Assembly: GCA_038363925.1 (NCBI GenBank)
Contig: JAQQWL010000011.1
Span: forward strand, 3,844,001 to 3,908,000
From: Apiospora phragmitis
Lineage: Eukaryota > Ascomycota > Sordariomycetes > Amphisphaeriales > Apiosporaceae
Length of the DNA: 64,000 nucleotides
Direction of reading: 5' to 3'
Below, piece by piece: positions 21,875 through 34,086 of this stretch. Numbering within the stretch: the first letter of the stretch is position 1; each line of letters opens with the position of its first letter. The position numbers and the translations under genes were made by a program. A model generated the notes under the pieces. That model had not been told where the DNA came from and did no database searches. It was given only the letters and a program-made list of their open reading frames with translations.

Positions 21875-23054
21875 ATGCTTTCCTATGTCATAGCCGGCGT
21901 CGCGCTACTACTTTTCTTTTACGACCCGCTACTGGAATACTTCTCCGCCAGCGGGCCCCGGCCACATGCGTATTCGCCCCGCCCTGCGATTAATGAATCC
22001 CTTCTGGCCTTGGACGCGCCCAATGACGGCGTGCCTGATTGCGCACCACACTCTTACTCGATACATATCATATCGAAAGCCCCTTTGGTAATCTATATTG
22101 AGAACTTCCTGTCTGCGGCGGAGCAGGAACTACTCCTGGACATCAGGTACGCTTGCTTTTCTCCAAACGTTACTTACTCCAGCACCAGCGTAGCCCCGAT
22201 TTTGATCCATAGAATGAACGCATCCCGGCCCGTTGCCCGGTATTGACCATACTGCGTTTTGAGATTGGACATTCATGCCTCTGCACTCATTTAGAAACCA
22301 GTTTCCTCAATCGACCCAACTCCGGGCTGGCCCTCTGAAAAAACCCTAACCAACCTGATCCCAAACACCATTGAGTATGCACATATCGTACTGACATTAA
22401 CCCCCACGTATAGCGGCCCGCTCTTCGAGCCCTCAACCGTCACCAACAATGGGGCGGAGACCCACCGGAATGCCACCATCCGCGACTCGGAGGTAGCCCT
22501 CCTGCCTCGCAGCAGCGGCGCTGATGCCGACACGGTCCGCTGCATCGAGCGCCGGGCCCTCGCGTTCCAGGGCTGGCGCGACGACCTCTGGCTGGAGCGT
22601 CTGCGCACGCAGCGCTACGGACCTACCCAGCACTACGCCCATCACTTCGACTGGGGCTCCGGCGCCGCGCTGGGCTGGGGCCGTGTGAGCTCCTTCATGG
22701 TGTGGGTCGACGCCGCGCAGGATCTCGAGGGCGGCGGCACCGAGTTCCCTTATCTCCGGCGGCGCGGGGTCAAGCAGGAGTGGTACCGCTGGGTAGAGTG
22801 CGCATTGAGTAGTAGGTCCGGGCAGCAAGGGGAGAAGGCCAAAGCGCAAGAGGAGGAAGGGGAGGAGGAGCAAGAGATGGGTCTGGTCTTCAAGCCGGCG
22901 CCGGGCAATGCCGTGTTCTGGGAGAACTTCCGTCCCGATGGGACGGGGGAGGGGATGGAAGGAGACTTGGCACGCCGGCTTGCCGGTCCGCAAGGGCTTC
23001 AAGGTCGGGCTGAACATATGGAGTTGGGGACGGCTCGACTACCAGATGGCGTGA
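21875..23054 (+). CDS. Prolyl 4-hydroxylase-like 2OG-Fe(II) oxygenase (one apparent frameshift)
   Basis: Exon 1 (21875-22146) starts with an uncleaved signal or membrane anchor (MLSYVIAGVALLLFFYDPLL). A 267-bp intron ends at 22413. Exon 2 carries the catalytic P4H-alpha fold: GPLFEPSTVTNNGAETHR, the iron-binding H-x-D in HHFDW, GGGTEFPYL and NAVFWENFRPDG. The second iron histidine and the 2-oxoglutarate lysine (WHAGLPVRKGFKVGLNIWS) lie in the next frame. One extra base in the G5 run at 22945-22949 explains this. The TGA stop is at 23052. Corrected length is about 303 residues. Inferred site: ER lumen; substrate unknown. Confidence 0.85.
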
Positions 23055-25096
23055 TCGGGGCTATTTTGCACGTCTTTCTTCAGTCTCGCCTATCAATACC
23101 GGCACTTCTGCTTCGCTCCATCTAATAAGCTACAATAGACATGGTATACTCGGGTTGCTCCCGTGCACCTATTCACCTAGGGCTTCGGCTGCTCTTCCCC
23201 GGAATCCAGCCCAGAGGTTTGATCCCTATCCAGATTGCTGTTTCTGTAAGACATGTTCATGCACATGCTTTTCTTCCCGTTGACAACACCGGCCCCACAG
23301 CGGTTGGACTTGGCAATCCTATCAACGTAATCGAGGTGAGTGTTACCTGGATTACATAGCCCGATCAATCAATGCTTAATCTGATGCAGAACGTATGCTT
23401 TGGTATCTACTTCTTGAATTTGGACAACTGGACTTACTAGCAACCGCCGGGACGTAAGCCAGCAATATTTATTACGCAAGCAAGACTACATTGCTCTACT
23501 TCTTGAGGAGTTGGTACATTGGTACATTGGTACCATACTGCAGACCAAGGTCGGAGCACAACCTTGCGTCAACTTTCAAGCGCAAAAGTCTGCCCGCGTT
23601 GAGCGATATATTTAGGTGCGACCCAAGACCTTGTACTTATGGGGTCCCGGTAGCGGGCGAGCGGGCTGACATACGATTCAAGTTTCAAGGCCCAGAGGAC
23701 CAACCGAAAAAAATATTCAATGTCGGATGAGATTTTGCCCCAGTCGCCTCACTCACACATGCCGGGCGGATGTCGGTGTTGCTATTTCTGTAGCTCGTTC
23801 ATTCATTCACATGGGACTGGTGGGATCATGAACAGTTGAGTCCATGCTGTGCTGTGTTGTGATGAGATGATACCTACCTACATAAGCTGGCAATCTTGTC
23901 GGAAGACGGTCGTGTTTGCCAGTGATGTCATTCAATTGGACCGCGGCAGCCAATAGAAGCTGTAGAAGCTCTTTACGTGGGGTCACGAATACTCGTTCTT
24001 CAAATACTGTGGTTGCACCAGCGAATAGAACCTCTAGAAGCTCTTCAACCTCAAAGCGGCGTCGCATCGATATTTCCAGATCTGATCCAAACGGAGCCGG
24101 GGGGGGGGGGTCTTGGACTGCCCATTCAGGCTCAGGTGTACTTGCAAGTAGGATGTATCGAGTTTGTACATCTCTAGCAATGCAGTACCCCCAAATCGCA
24201 TCATGATACTTCCAATGTCCAACTATATGAGCTAGTTGAGCTGGGTGAGCACTGAGCAACAAATAGCAGAGCCATGATTAAACAAGCATTAAGTTTTCGT
24301 TTCACATAAGCCACTGTGGTCCTTCCTCAGCATCCATCTTGTACCTTCCCCCCTCAATGTCCCGCAGTATATACCAATAAGATAACAACTTCGAGCAACA
24401 CAAGTTTTGGGGGGACGCCCCCCCCCCCAAAACGCCGCGCCAAGTCCAGTATCTTCGCGGTATTCCGGCAAGCTCTCTCCTCACTATCCCTGACTATATT
24501 TCTATCCAATCTGCTCTCACACACCCTCCAACACGTATTCATGACGTGGAATCATTTGCTATCCGCATTGTAACGAAGTACAATTGGGCGCAAAAGTGGC
24601 CCGGGAAGGTTGACTACTTGGAGTGGCTATTAGACCGGGCGGGGGAGATATGGGTCGAGATACGGAGTACTGCACTTCCCTATTATTCCTACTCTACGCC
24701 CATCCCTGTAAGCGGACTAAGTTAGGTACATGGACGGAAGACTCTTCAAACATGAACAACAAGCAGAATCTGACAGCTAGTAGGTACAACCTGGGTAGGG
24801 GGATCTCGCCCCTTCTCTACATTCTACATGTCTATGCGGCTTTTCATATTGGGAAGGACTACTCCGTACTTACATGTATTCTTGTTACGTTTGGGGCACT
24901 CGCTTAGGTTTGACGAGAGACATCGGGTCAAACTTGTCTAGACAGCAACAGCATCCTGGACGGCTGAATCCCATAAATAAAACTGCTTTCCCATCCTCCT
25001 GGACCTGGACAAGAATACATCTAACCTTCCACTCCTTTACTACTTACTTACCGTCATACACTTCAAATCAACTAAGCCCATCAGACTGCCATCAAC
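23055..25096. other. Two-kilobase intergenic region with homopolymers and a G/C hairpin
   Basis: No convincing gene is seen. It holds a 10-bp tandem TTGGTACATT near 23513-23535, a G12 run at 24099-24110 and a palindrome of T4G6/C6A4 around 24405-24432. Open frames on both strands lack domains. Confidence 0.5.
24405..24432. repeat. T4G6...C11A4 inverted repeat (potential hairpin)
   Basis: Sequence reads four T, six G, ACG, eleven C, four A. The arms TTTTGGGGGG and CCCCCCAAAA are perfectly complementary. Whether this matters biologically or reflects consensus problems in homopolymers is unknown. Confidence 0.7.
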
Positions 25097-26739
25097 ATGT
25101 CTACTAACAAGCCCATCTTCGTGCTAACGCACCCACGTGCGTGCTCTACGGCCTTTGAGCGGGTATGTATTCCTCCTATACCGTGCCTGTTGCCACGGGC
25201 CAAGCTGATTATATTGTTGTGAAAAGGTCTTTATGACGCGGAGGGACAGCCTTGTGTGTGCCCACGAGCCGTTTGGTGACAGCTTCTACTATGGCCCGGA
25301 GCGGTTGGGTGAGAGATACGACAAAGACGAAGCGGCCAGAGAGGCCAGCGGCTTCGCCAAAACCACATACCAGGGTGTTCTGAACCGACTTGAACGGGAC
25401 GGCAGCGAGGTTCGCCACTCCCTTATTTCACGCCTCCCATCCCCTTCTCCCACCTAAGGCCGGGGATGGTGATTTCTTGCATCTATCTGCAATACTCCTT
25501 CTCCTGATTGCAAGTGCGATCTCGACTCTTCCCCAAGGAATTTTGGTCTACCACCATACACCGAGACCCTCTCTCTCAGCGTACTCTGCATGACATGGTC
25601 GATATATGAAAGCCAGCCAACCTTATGGCGGCGATTGGACAAGCCAAAACACATATAAGAGTCATGATTCAGTACCTACAAGACTACGCTGGGTGAATAT
25701 TGTCACTGTTACCCACTTCATCCCAGCAACATCACGCAGCCTTGATGGTTTCCCATATATGGCATGGTTTGCCCTCATGCAACCCCGAAGCTATTTGCAC
25801 TTTTACGTAGCTGTGCGGATGGCCTTACTCATCTGTTCCAACAGGGCAAGCGTGTCTTCATCAAAGACATGGCCTACTATCTGATGCCGCCTAACGGAGG
25901 CCAAGCCGGCATTGCCCCTTCAATTGCTTCTCACGGCAAGACCAACGGCGCTGCCACAAATGGCGATGGCCACAGCAATGGTGTTACCACCAATGGACAT
26001 TCAGAGCCGGAGAACCCTTCGGTGATACCCCTGGAGATCCTGAAGCAGTACCACTGGACGTTCTTGATCCGCCACCCCAGACGTGGTATCCCGTCTTACT
26101 ACCGCTGTACAATCCCGCCTCTGGATGAGGCCACCGGCTTCAAGAACTTCCTGCCCAGCGAGGCCGGCTACGTCGAGCTGGTAAAGCTGTTCGACTACCT
26201 GCGATCACAAGGCATCGTCGGCCCCCAACTGGCCGGCCAGGAGAACGAGACCAACGGCACGAACGGCACCACCAATGGTGCCAACGGGCACAAGGACAGC
26301 GGCGTCAAGATCACCATGCTCGACGCCGACGACCTGCTTGACCACCCCTATGAGGTCGTCGAGGCTTTCTGCAAGGAGACCGGCATCGACTACAGCCCCG
26401 ACATGCTCGTTTGGGACAACCCGGAGCACCAGCAGCACGTCAAGGACGCCTTCGAGAAGTGGTTCGGATTCCATAACGACGCGATCCACAGCACCTCCCT
26501 GGCCCCACGAACAAAAGCCCATGTAAGCATTTCCTCACCTCCCTCATCCAGGACCAGTCAGTCGCGGTGGCATCAGCTTTACTAATTATATTTTCTCGCA
26601 GAAAACTGTCACGGAGGAGTCAGAAAATGACGAATGGCGCGAGAAGTATGGTGAGGAGGGAATGAAGATTATCAGGGAGAGTGTGAACGAGAACATTCCT
26701 CACTACGAATACCTGAAGCAATTTGCGATGAAATTTTAA
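25097..26739 (+). CDS. Sulfotransferase-like P-loop protein
   Basis: Four exons can be read (25097-25162, 25227-25409, 25845-26522, 26602-26739), giving 354 residues. The start MSTNKPIFVLTHPRACSTAF contains the 5'-phosphosulfate-binding-like motif HPRxCSTAFER. FLIRHPRRGIPSYYR matches the 3'-phosphate-binding motif, and GKRVFIKDMAYYL is typical of the fungal/plant subfamily often named branched-chain aminotransferase-like. Two Asn/Gly/Thr-rich low-complexity inserts lie at about residues 105-130 and 195-220. The 435-bp intron 2 (25410-25844) is long and might hide a small exon. Substrate is unknown. The 3' end faces MHR1, 216 bp away. Confidence 0.75.
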
Positions 26740-26955
26740 GATGGTTCTGGCGGGAATGATAGTTCCTTTTCCCTTATATGCATCAAGCGGCGTATGGTAC
26801 AAATCTGTATGTACATTATAAGTACAGAGCCTCTTGGTAGTTCTTATTAGCAAGGACGTGGGATGAGATATTCTTCGCTCTATATGCGAAGAATGATTGA
26901 TGTGTTTCTTCTTATTTTACACCTGCCGCGCAACATATCAAGTCTTGCTAGCTTC

Positions 26956-27922
26956 TTAAACAACAACAACCGGTGCACGATCTTCCGGGACAATCTGCGC
27001 CTCCTGGCTGGCCACATCCTTCTCGCTCAGAGATTCGACAGGCTGCAAAGAAGCCTCATTGAAGGCGTAGTGAGACACGTTCGGGCTCCATGACTCCGCG
27101 TAGTTCTTGTCCAATGGATCCATCCACCAGACCTGCGTCTTGAGCAGGCTTGCCACCACTCCGGTCTTCTCGTCCGTCCTAGACGCCTCCGCGTCGGTCT
27201 CGACCCCTTCCGCGGCCAGCTGCCACATCTTGTTGCCCTTGCCCAGCCCGCCCAGAACGGCCGCGATGTCGGCAATGGCGTTCGGCTTCTGCATGCCGTT
27301 GAGCTTCTGGCCGCGCTCGTGGCGGGTCAGCGTCCGGCCGCTCTCCTTGTCTTGGATCATGCTGTCGTCCCAGCCCAGGTCGTGCCGCATCCGGAGCTCG
27401 CGCATGATGTGGTAGACGCTGCGTCCGACGTGGCCCTGCCCCTCGGTGAACTGGATCATGGCCATGGGCCTCCAGTAGTCCTTCCGAATTTTGGAGGGCT
27501 TGAGCTTCTTGCCATTGAAGGGAATTTGCCGTAACGCTCGGTTGGGCTGTAACGAATTGGGAACCCGAATTAGCTACTATACTCGGCTATTGCATTTCGC
27601 TGCCCACAGAACGATGGCGCAGTCTCATTATCGATCAGCGTTCGTCGATTATCAATCGTACCTTGAGCACTGGATTATGGGAGTAGACGGTCAATCCACT
27701 AATGAAATTGGTGAAGATCCAGATCTTCTCGCCATGGCCCGGCTCGAACTTGGTCGGGATCACCTCCTTCAGCTTTTTTTCCGGGACCACCTTCTGCTTT
27801 TTCGTCGCCGCCGGCGCCCTTACCGTCGACGTGGACGCTGGCCGAGCGCTGGCCGCCCGGGAAATGCTGACCGACAGCCGGCTGAGCTGCTCCGTTATCG
27901 ACCGCAGCGGACTGAGATTCAT
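26956..27922 (-). CDS. mhr1: Mitochondrial ribosomal protein mL67 / MHR1
   Basis: There are two exons (27662-27922, 26956-27546) with a 115-bp intron, giving 283 residues. The N-terminus (MNLSPLRSITEQLSRLSVSI...) is a typical mitochondrial presequence. Conserved parts are GEKIWIFTNFISGLTVYSHN, then after the intron PNRALRQIPFNGKKLKPSKI and RKDYWRPMAMIQF. In yeast Mhr1 is a component of the mitochondrial large ribosomal subunit and also promotes homologous pairing in mitochondrial DNA. It is divergent from HSP104, with about 1 kb between starts. Confidence 0.9.
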
Positions 27923-28961
27923 GGCTGCTGGACTTGACGTGGTGGTGGTGCCAAGCTTTGTCGTGGATTCGTCGTCGTCGTCTAACGCTCAAAAACCACC
28001 GTCGGAGCTCTCTCGCTCTCTCTCTCTGTGCACACGGGCGTTCGGGTTGCAACACGAAGCTAGGGAAAAGTTTCTGATCACGTGCATGAATTGAGCGAGG
28101 GACAGACAAGCAATCGATCTCTTATCGTTATCTAAGCAAAGCAAATATGGTTCAGCGATCTTCCGACCGGCCGGACACACATGGGCATACATGGAACCCC
28201 ACCACACCCCAAGCTTGATTGACAGCTGCGGAATACAACCATTGCGTCACAAGATAGAGTACCGACACTGAGGGGGAAGATGCAGACAGGAGATGAGGCT
28301 GGGACCAGTGCGACGTTGCGCCTGAAGATTCCAAGCAATCAATGTGGTGTAATACCTGATTGAGGCTGAGAGGTGAGCAGCTTGTATGTACATATGGAGA
28401 TGCCCTGGGGCCATGCGCGGTTGGGCTGGGTTTCGAGTTGGCTTGGTATGTTGGGTTGCAGCCCCCGCCAATGCGTGCCAACTATTCCCGTAGCTTCTAG
28501 AGTGAGCTTGCAGGTGCTAGAACAGCCCAGAAAAGAGGTTGCATCATCGTAACGACCAGTAATAGCGGGAATCATCGCCCAACTCCAGGAAGCGGCAAGC
28601 AGGCTCTCAGTCAGACCACCAGCTACTAGAATCGTCACAAACCTTGGAATCAGGCCTGGCCGCATGGAGTTCCCTCCTTCTCTGCTCGCTTCCAAGCTCC
28701 ACTGCTGAAGGTGAATAAATCTATGGCCAAATCGTCTGTTTGCTACATTCCTCCTTCCGCATTCCAACATACATTGACCAGACAACGACTTGAAAAGCAA
28801 TAATAACCTATATTTGCAATAAAGAAAGTGGTATTGAAGTAACCCAAATCTGCAAACGCAAAAAAGGAAGCCTACTACATCCCACACACTATACGGATTA
28901 TACCCGATTCCACTTCTCGCCCAAATATACACTTGTCACACAACCACACACGCACCCAGTC
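27923..28961. other. Divergent promoter region MHR1 / HSP104
   Basis: This holds a CT-rich stretch (about 28009-28030) and several scattered TTC/GAA triplets, such as CTTCTAGAG near 28493-28501 and ATTCC-CTTCC-ATTCC near 28747-28765. I see no perfect three-unit heat-shock element with 5-bp periodicity, so heat regulation is plausible from HSP104 biology but not shown. No gene is seen. Confidence 0.45.
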
Positions 28962-31739
28962 ATGACGTCCCGTATGGAATTTACGGACCGGGGCAAGAAG
29001 GCCCTGGAGGATGCTATGTCACTGGCTGAGCAGTATGCTCACTCTCAGCTGCTCCCAGTCCATCTCGCAGTCTCGCTACTGGACCCTCCGCCGGATCTGT
29101 CCAAAGACCAGCAGAACCCGGCACCCGGCCAAAACAACAGCCTATTCCGACAAGTCATCGAGAGAGCTCATGGCGACCCTCAGGCGTTCGACCGAGCCTT
29201 GAAGAAGATGCTGGTTCGTCTGCCCAGCCAAGACCCTCCGCCGGAGAATGTCTCGATGGCACCTACTTTCCACAGCGTCCTGCGCAAAGCCCAAGACCTA
29301 CAAAAGACACAGAAAGACACCTATGTCGCAGTCGACCACTTAATCAGTGCTTTGTCGGAGGACTCCTCAATATCGGCCGCTCTGAAGGAGTCGAGCGTAC
29401 CAAAGCCCAAGTTGATCCAGGATGCGATTCAGCAAATACGAGGCACGAAGCGGGTGGACTCGAAGACCGCTGATACCGAAGAAGAGAACGAGAACCTTGC
29501 CAAGTTCACCATCGACATGACTGCCATGGCAAGGGAGGGCAAAATCGACCCAGTCATCGGTCGAGAAGAAGAGATCCGACGTGTTGTTCGGATCTTGTCC
29601 AGACGAACCAAGAACAACCCGGTCCTGATCGGAGAACCTGGTGTTGGTAAGACTACTGTCGTGGAGGGCCTGGCCCAGCGAATAGTCAATGCCGATGTGC
29701 CCGATAACCTTGCCGCTTGTAAGCTCTTATCGCTCGATGTTGGCGCTCTTGTTGCGGGCAGCAAGTACAGGGGAGAGTTTGAGGAGAGAATGAAGGGCGT
29801 CCTGAAGGAGATTTCGGAGTCCAAGGAGATGATTGTCCTCTTTGTCGACGAGATCCATCTGCTCATGGGTGCTGGCTCTTCGGGCGAGGGCGGCATGGAT
29901 GCAGCAAACTTGCTGAAACCCATGTTGGCTCGTGGTCAACTGCACTGTATCGGTGCCACCACCCTTGCAGAGTACCGGAAATACATCGAGAAGGACGCTG
30001 CTTTCGAGCGACGATTCCAACAAGTTATCGTCAAGGAACCCTCTATTCCCGAGACCATCTCCATTCTTCGAGGTTTGAAGGAGAAGTACGAAGTCCACCA
30101 TGGTGTTACCATTGCCGATAGTGCCATTGTGGCTTCGGCAAACCTGGCGGCGCGCTATCTCACATCTCGCCGCCTTCCCGACTCAGCTGTCGACTTGGTG
30201 GATGAAGCTGCTGCCGCCGTCAGAGTTGCGCGCGAATCTCAGCCTGAAGTCATCGACTCGTTAGAGCGTAAATTACGCCAGCTGAAGATCGAAATCCACG
30301 CCTTGGGCCGAGAAAAGGATGAGGCATCGAAGGCACGACTGGCTCAGGCCAAGCAGGATGCTGAGAATGTCGAAGAGGAGCTTCGACCTCTCAGGGAGAA
30401 GTACGAAAGTGAAAGACGACGAGGCAAGGACATTCAGGAAGCCAAAGTCAAGTTGGACCAGCTCAAGGTCAAAGCGGAAGATGCTGCGAGAATGGGAGAC
30501 CATGCTCGAGCTGCCGACCTTCAGTACTACGCCATTCCTGAACAAGAGTCTGTTATCAAGAGACTGGAGAAGGAGAAAGCAGCCGCTGATGCTGCCCTCA
30601 ACACCGAGGCTGAACCCGGTAGTTCCATGATCACTGATGTTGTTGGCCCGGATCAGATCAACGAGATTGTCGCGCGATGGTCGGGTATCCCTGTTACTCG
30701 ACTCAAGACATCGGAGAAGGAGAAGCTCATCAAGATGGAGAAGAATCTTGGCAATATTGTGGTCGGTCAGAAGGAAGCAGTCACTGCTGTCTCGAACGCA
30801 ATCCGACTGCAACGGTCCGGCCTCAGCAATCCCAACCAACCCCCCAGCTTCTTGTTCTGTGGTCCCTCGGGTACGGGTAAGACGCTTCTGACGAAGGCAC
30901 TTGCCGAGTTTCTGTTCGATGATGCGAAGGCCATGATTCGATTCGACATGTCCGAATACCAGGAGCGGCACGCGCTCAGTAGGATGATCGGTGCCCCCCC
31001 TGGCTATGTCGGCCATGACTCTGGCGGTCAACTTACGGAGGCTCTGCGCCGCAAGCCCTTCTCTATTCTGCTCTTTGACGAGGTGGAGAAGGCAGCGAAA
31101 GAGGTCCTCACGGTTCTCCTACAACTGATGGACGACGGCCGCATCACAGACGGACAGGGCCGTGTGGTTGATGCCAAGAACTGCATTGTGGTGATGACAT
31201 CCAACCTGGGCGCCGAGTATCTGGCCCGTCCCACTGGCAAGGACGGACGGATTGATGGAACGACACGGCAACTGGTGATGAACGCCCTGCAGGGCTACTT
31301 CTTGCCTGAGTTCCTCAACCGTATTAGCTCAGTCGTGATTTTCAACCGTCTTACGCGCAAGGAGATCCGCAAGATTGTCGACCTTCGCATTAGTGAGATC
31401 CAGAAACGGTTGGCGGACAACAACAGGAACGTATTCATCGAAATTACGGATGAAGCGAAGGATTACCTTGGTAACGCGGGCTATTCACCAGCCTACGGTG
31501 CTAGGCCACTCGCCAGACTGATTGAGAAGGAAGTTCTCAACCGCATGGCGGTGCTCATCCTGCGTGGCGGTATCAGAGACGGCGAGTCGGCGAGAGTTGT
31601 CTTGGTTGGCAACAAGCTGCAAGTCCTGGCCAACCACACAGACAGCGAGCTGAGTGATGAGGACGATATGCTTATTGATGACGATGATGTGATCGAGGAT
31701 GTCGCACCGGAGGACATGGACGAAGATATCTACGACTAA
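28962..31739 (+). CDS. hsp104: Hsp104/ClpB AAA+ disaggregase
   Basis: A single uninterrupted exon encodes 925 residues (yeast Hsp104 has 908). Order: Clp N-domain ([20 protein letters not shown]...), NBD1 with Walker [10 protein letters not shown] (about residue 225) and Walker [11 protein letters not shown], a coiled-coil middle domain (about 410-530), and NBD2 with Walker A GPSGTGKT (about 633) and Walker [11 protein letters not shown]. The C-terminus ends in an acidic tail ([14 protein letters not shown]), as in cytosolic Hsp104. The hexamer threads aggregated proteins with Hsp70/Hsp40 help and supports thermotolerance. The acidic tail and absence of a presequence argue against mitochondrial Hsp78. 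No defect is seen. Confidence 0.97.
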   Translation: MTSRMEFTDRGKKALEDAMSLAEQYAHSQLLPVHLAVSLLDPPPDLSKDQQNPAPGQNNSLFRQVIERAHGDPQAFDRALKKMLVRLPSQDPPPENVSMAPTFHSVLRKAQDLQKTQKDTYVAVDHLISALSEDSSISAALKESSVPKPKLIQDAIQQIRGTKRVDSKTADTEEENENLAKFTIDMTAMAREGKIDPVIGREEEIRRVVRILSRRTKNNPVLIGEPGVGKTTVVEGLAQRIVNADVPDNLAACKLLSLDVGALVAGSKYRGEFEERMKGVLKEISESKEMIVLFVDEIHLLMGAGSSGEGGMDAANLLKPMLARGQLHCIGATTLAEYRKYIEKDAAFERRFQQVIVKEPSIPETISILRGLKEKYEVHHGVTIADSAIVASANLAARYLTSRRLPDSAVDLVDEAAAAVRVARESQPEVIDSLERKLRQLKIEIHALGREKDEASKARLAQAKQDAENVEEELRPLREKYESERRRGKDIQEAKVKLDQLKVKAEDAARMGDHARAADLQYYAIPEQESVIKRLEKEKAAADAALNTEAEPGSSMITDVVGPDQINEIVARWSGIPVTRLKTSEKEKLIKMEKNLGNIVVGQKEAVTAVSNAIRLQRSGLSNPNQPPSFLFCGPSGTGKTLLTKALAEFLFDDAKAMIRFDMSEYQERHALSRMIGAPPGYVGHDSGGQLTEALRRKPFSILLFDEVEKAAKEVLTVLLQLMDDGRITDGQGRVVDAKNCIVVMTSNLGAEYLARPTGKDGRIDGTTRQLVMNALQGYFLPEFLNRISSVVIFNRLTRKEIRKIVDLRISEIQKRLADNNRNVFIEITDEAKDYLGNAGYSPAYGARPLARLIEKEVLNRMAVLILRGGIRDGESARVVLVGNKLQVLANHTDSELSDEDDMLIDDDDVIEDVAPEDMDEDIYD

Positions 31740-32367
31740 GGGAGATATGGGTTGATTTACAGTGATGCGGCTTTACGACTTACGAGAGAGGATTTGAGAC
31801 AACCGGCGTTGGTGGGTTTGGGTTTAGCATGCAAAACCACAGGCGTTCTTGATGGCCTTTGGAAAGTTAGTTGACAATAGGCATAAATAGTTATTGAAAA
31901 ATCAAGTGTGTTAATTGAACTTAGATATATTCAACAATGGGTGTTGGCATGCTCCAGTGACCTTGATGTTTTCCTCTTCCTTTTCATGCTAGTATGCCCT
32001 CGGGTACATGTGTATGTATGTATAGGGGGCTGATGTGATCAGCAGGACCCGTTCCAGGTGGCTGGGGATGGATCTGAGATAGCCGAGAGAATCATGTTAG
32101 ACAATTGGTGCGATCCCGAGTAAGCTTGATTTCCAATTTCCAACTAAAAGGCACCACCTACAATGACCGGCACTATCTCATCAGTCCTTATTCGTTTCTC
32201 TCTGACGAAATATCCATGACGTAGATGGCTCATGCTCCGCTAGATGAACGCGCTTAATATAAGATATGTAGTTTTTATTTTTATAACCTCTGACGAAAGT
32301 CGAAAAGGAATGATTACAGATTGTGTACGCCTGGAAAGTAAAAACTGAACTCCCCAAAAAATTTTGT
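31740..32367. other. Intergenic: HSP104 3' flank, photolyase promoter
   Basis: Nothing recognisable apart from AT-rich short runs around 31870-31930 and 32255-32290. Confidence 0.5.
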
Positions 32368-34086
32368 ATGTTGTTTATCTTCCGCAGGTTGCCGAGGACT
32401 GCCTATACTACTACCTACATAAAACAGCAGTACAGGATGGCCAAACACGAGCGGTCGCTCTCTCAAGACAATGTGCTCAAGCACCCTTCGACCAAGCGGG
32501 CCAAGGAGATTGATGGACCGGATAACCCGTGGGACGAGTTGTTGGAGCGCATCGAGAAGAAGGTGGACGAGTCAGCCACCAAGCCGCGCAACGTCCTGCA
32601 CTGGTTCCGGAGCAAGGACCTCCGCGCCGAAGACAACCGGGCCCTGCACGCGGCCTCGCTGAAGGCGAAGGAAGGCAGCGGCACACTGCTGAGCTGTTTC
32701 CTGTTCTCGCCCCAGGACCTCGAGTGGCATGGGACCAGCACGGCCCGGACCAATTTCATGCTCGAGGGCCTGCGCGTCCTGCAGGCGCAGCTCGAGGGGC
32801 TGAACATCCCGTTTATCCCGCTGGTGGCCGAGGAGCGGAAGGAAAAGGGACCCACGATCTTGGAGACTCTCAAAAAGTATGACGTCTCACACCTCTATGC
32901 CAACATAGAGCTCGAAGTGGACGAGCTGCGGCGGGACCTCGACCTGTTTGACAGGCTGGGGGAGGAGGCAAAGGAGGGCGTGGATGTGCAATTCGTGCTA
33001 CACCACGACCAGACGGTGATCCTGCCGCGGACGCTGAAGACGGGCGCCGGAGGTCCGATGAAAGTCTTCACCCCTTACCACAAAGCCTGGCTTGCCGAGG
33101 TCGCAGGCGACCCTTCGCTCATCGATACGCTGCCCCCGCCTCAGGCGAACGACAAGTCGGTCAAGTCATCCAAGTTCAAGGATTTCTTTGGCCAGTCGCT
33201 GCCCGAGGCACCCGAGTCCAGACACTTCGCGTCCGACAAGGAGCGTGACCGCATCCTGAAGGAGCTGTGGCCCGCCGGCCACGCGGCAGGCATCAAGCGC
33301 CTAGAGGAGTTCTTCGGCGATAAGATCAGCACCTACGCGACCAATCGCTCGACCCCTGCGGCCGACAACTCCAGCCGGCTGTCGGCATACTTCTCGTCGG
33401 GCATGGTCTCCGTGCGGGAAGTTTTGAGCGCCGGCCAGAAGAAGATGAACGGCGGCAGCGCCGACTTCTCGCAGGCCGGATGCGACGCGGGGCTCGCGGC
33501 GTGGGTGCGCGAGCTCGTCTTCCGCGAGTTCTACCGGCACATGATGACAGTGACGCCGCACAACAGCCTGAACCTGCCGCAGAACCTGAAGTACGACTTC
33601 ATCGAGTGGGATGACGACGAGGAGGGGTGGCGGAAGTGGTGCGAGGGCCAGACGGGCGTGCCGTTCGTGGACGCGGGCATGCGGCAGCTCAACACCGAAG
33701 CCTACATGCACAACCGGCTGCGCATGAACACGGCCAGCTACTTGCGCACGAACCTGCTGCTCGACTACCGCCGGGGGGAGCGGTACTTTGCCGAGCACCT
33801 CGTCGACTGGGACCTCTGTAACAACACGCAGGGGTGGGAGCCCAGCTACACCGTCTTCAACCCCGTCGTCCAGGCCGAGAAGTGCGACCCCCAGGGGGAC
33901 TACATCCGCCGCTACGTGCCCGAGCTTCGGGGCGTCAAGGGAAAGGCCGTGTTTGACCCCTACCATCGGTTGAGCAAAGAAGAGTTCGAGAAGCTGGGCT
34001 ACCCAAAGCCCCACGTCGACTTCCAGGAGAGCAAGGCGAGGTGTATCGAACGGTATAAGCAGGACATGGCGGATGCTGAACCCTAA
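32368..34086 (+). CDS. phr1: Class I CPD DNA photolyase
   Basis: A single exon encodes 572 residues from the ATG at 32368. It repairs cyclobutane pyrimidine dimers with light, FAD and an antenna cofactor. Visible: NVLHWFRSKDLRAEDNRAL (start of the alpha/beta antenna domain), the FAD-binding region SRLSAYFSSGMVS, WVRELVFREFYRHMM, GVPFVDAGMRQLNTEAYMHN and RMNTASYLRTNLLLDYRRGE. The first 23 residues (MLFIFRRLPRTAYTTTYIKQ...) are Arg-rich without acidic residues, like a mitochondrial presequence. A second ATG at 32437 (MAKHERSLSQD) would give the nuclear/cytosolic form. The stretch NNTQGWEPSYTVFNP is shorter than the corresponding loop of bacterial enzymes, perhaps a fungal feature. Confidence 0.93.
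   Translation: MLFIFRRLPRTAYTTTYIKQQYRMAKHERSLSQDNVLKHPSTKRAKEIDGPDNPWDELLERIEKKVDESATKPRNVLHWFRSKDLRAEDNRALHAASLKAKEGSGTLLSCFLFSPQDLEWHGTSTARTNFMLEGLRVLQAQLEGLNIPFIPLVAEERKEKGPTILETLKKYDVSHLYANIELEVDELRRDLDLFDRLGEEAKEGVDVQFVLHHDQTVILPRTLKTGAGGPMKVFTPYHKAWLAEVAGDPSLIDTLPPPQANDKSVKSSKFKDFFGQSLPEAPESRHFASDKERDRILKELWPAGHAAGIKRLEEFFGDKISTYATNRSTPAADNSSRLSAYFSSGMVSVREVLSAGQKKMNGGSADFSQAGCDAGLAAWVRELVFREFYRHMMTVTPHNSLNLPQNLKYDFIEWDDDEEGWRKWCEGQTGVPFVDAGMRQLNTEAYMHNRLRMNTASYLRTNLLLDYRRGERYFAEHLVDWDLCNNTQGWEPSYTVFNPVVQAEKCDPQGDYIRRYVPELRGVKGKAVFDPYHRLSKEEFEKLGYPKPHVDFQESKARCIERYKQDMADAEP

Noticed and set aside
28400..28961. Heat-shock element upstream of HSP104
   Set aside because: TTC and GAA triplets are present, but no three-unit array with correct 5-bp phasing was found.
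30273..31031. Minus-strand open frame opposite HSP104
   Set aside because: Antisense shadow of an intact 925-residue Hsp104 gene.
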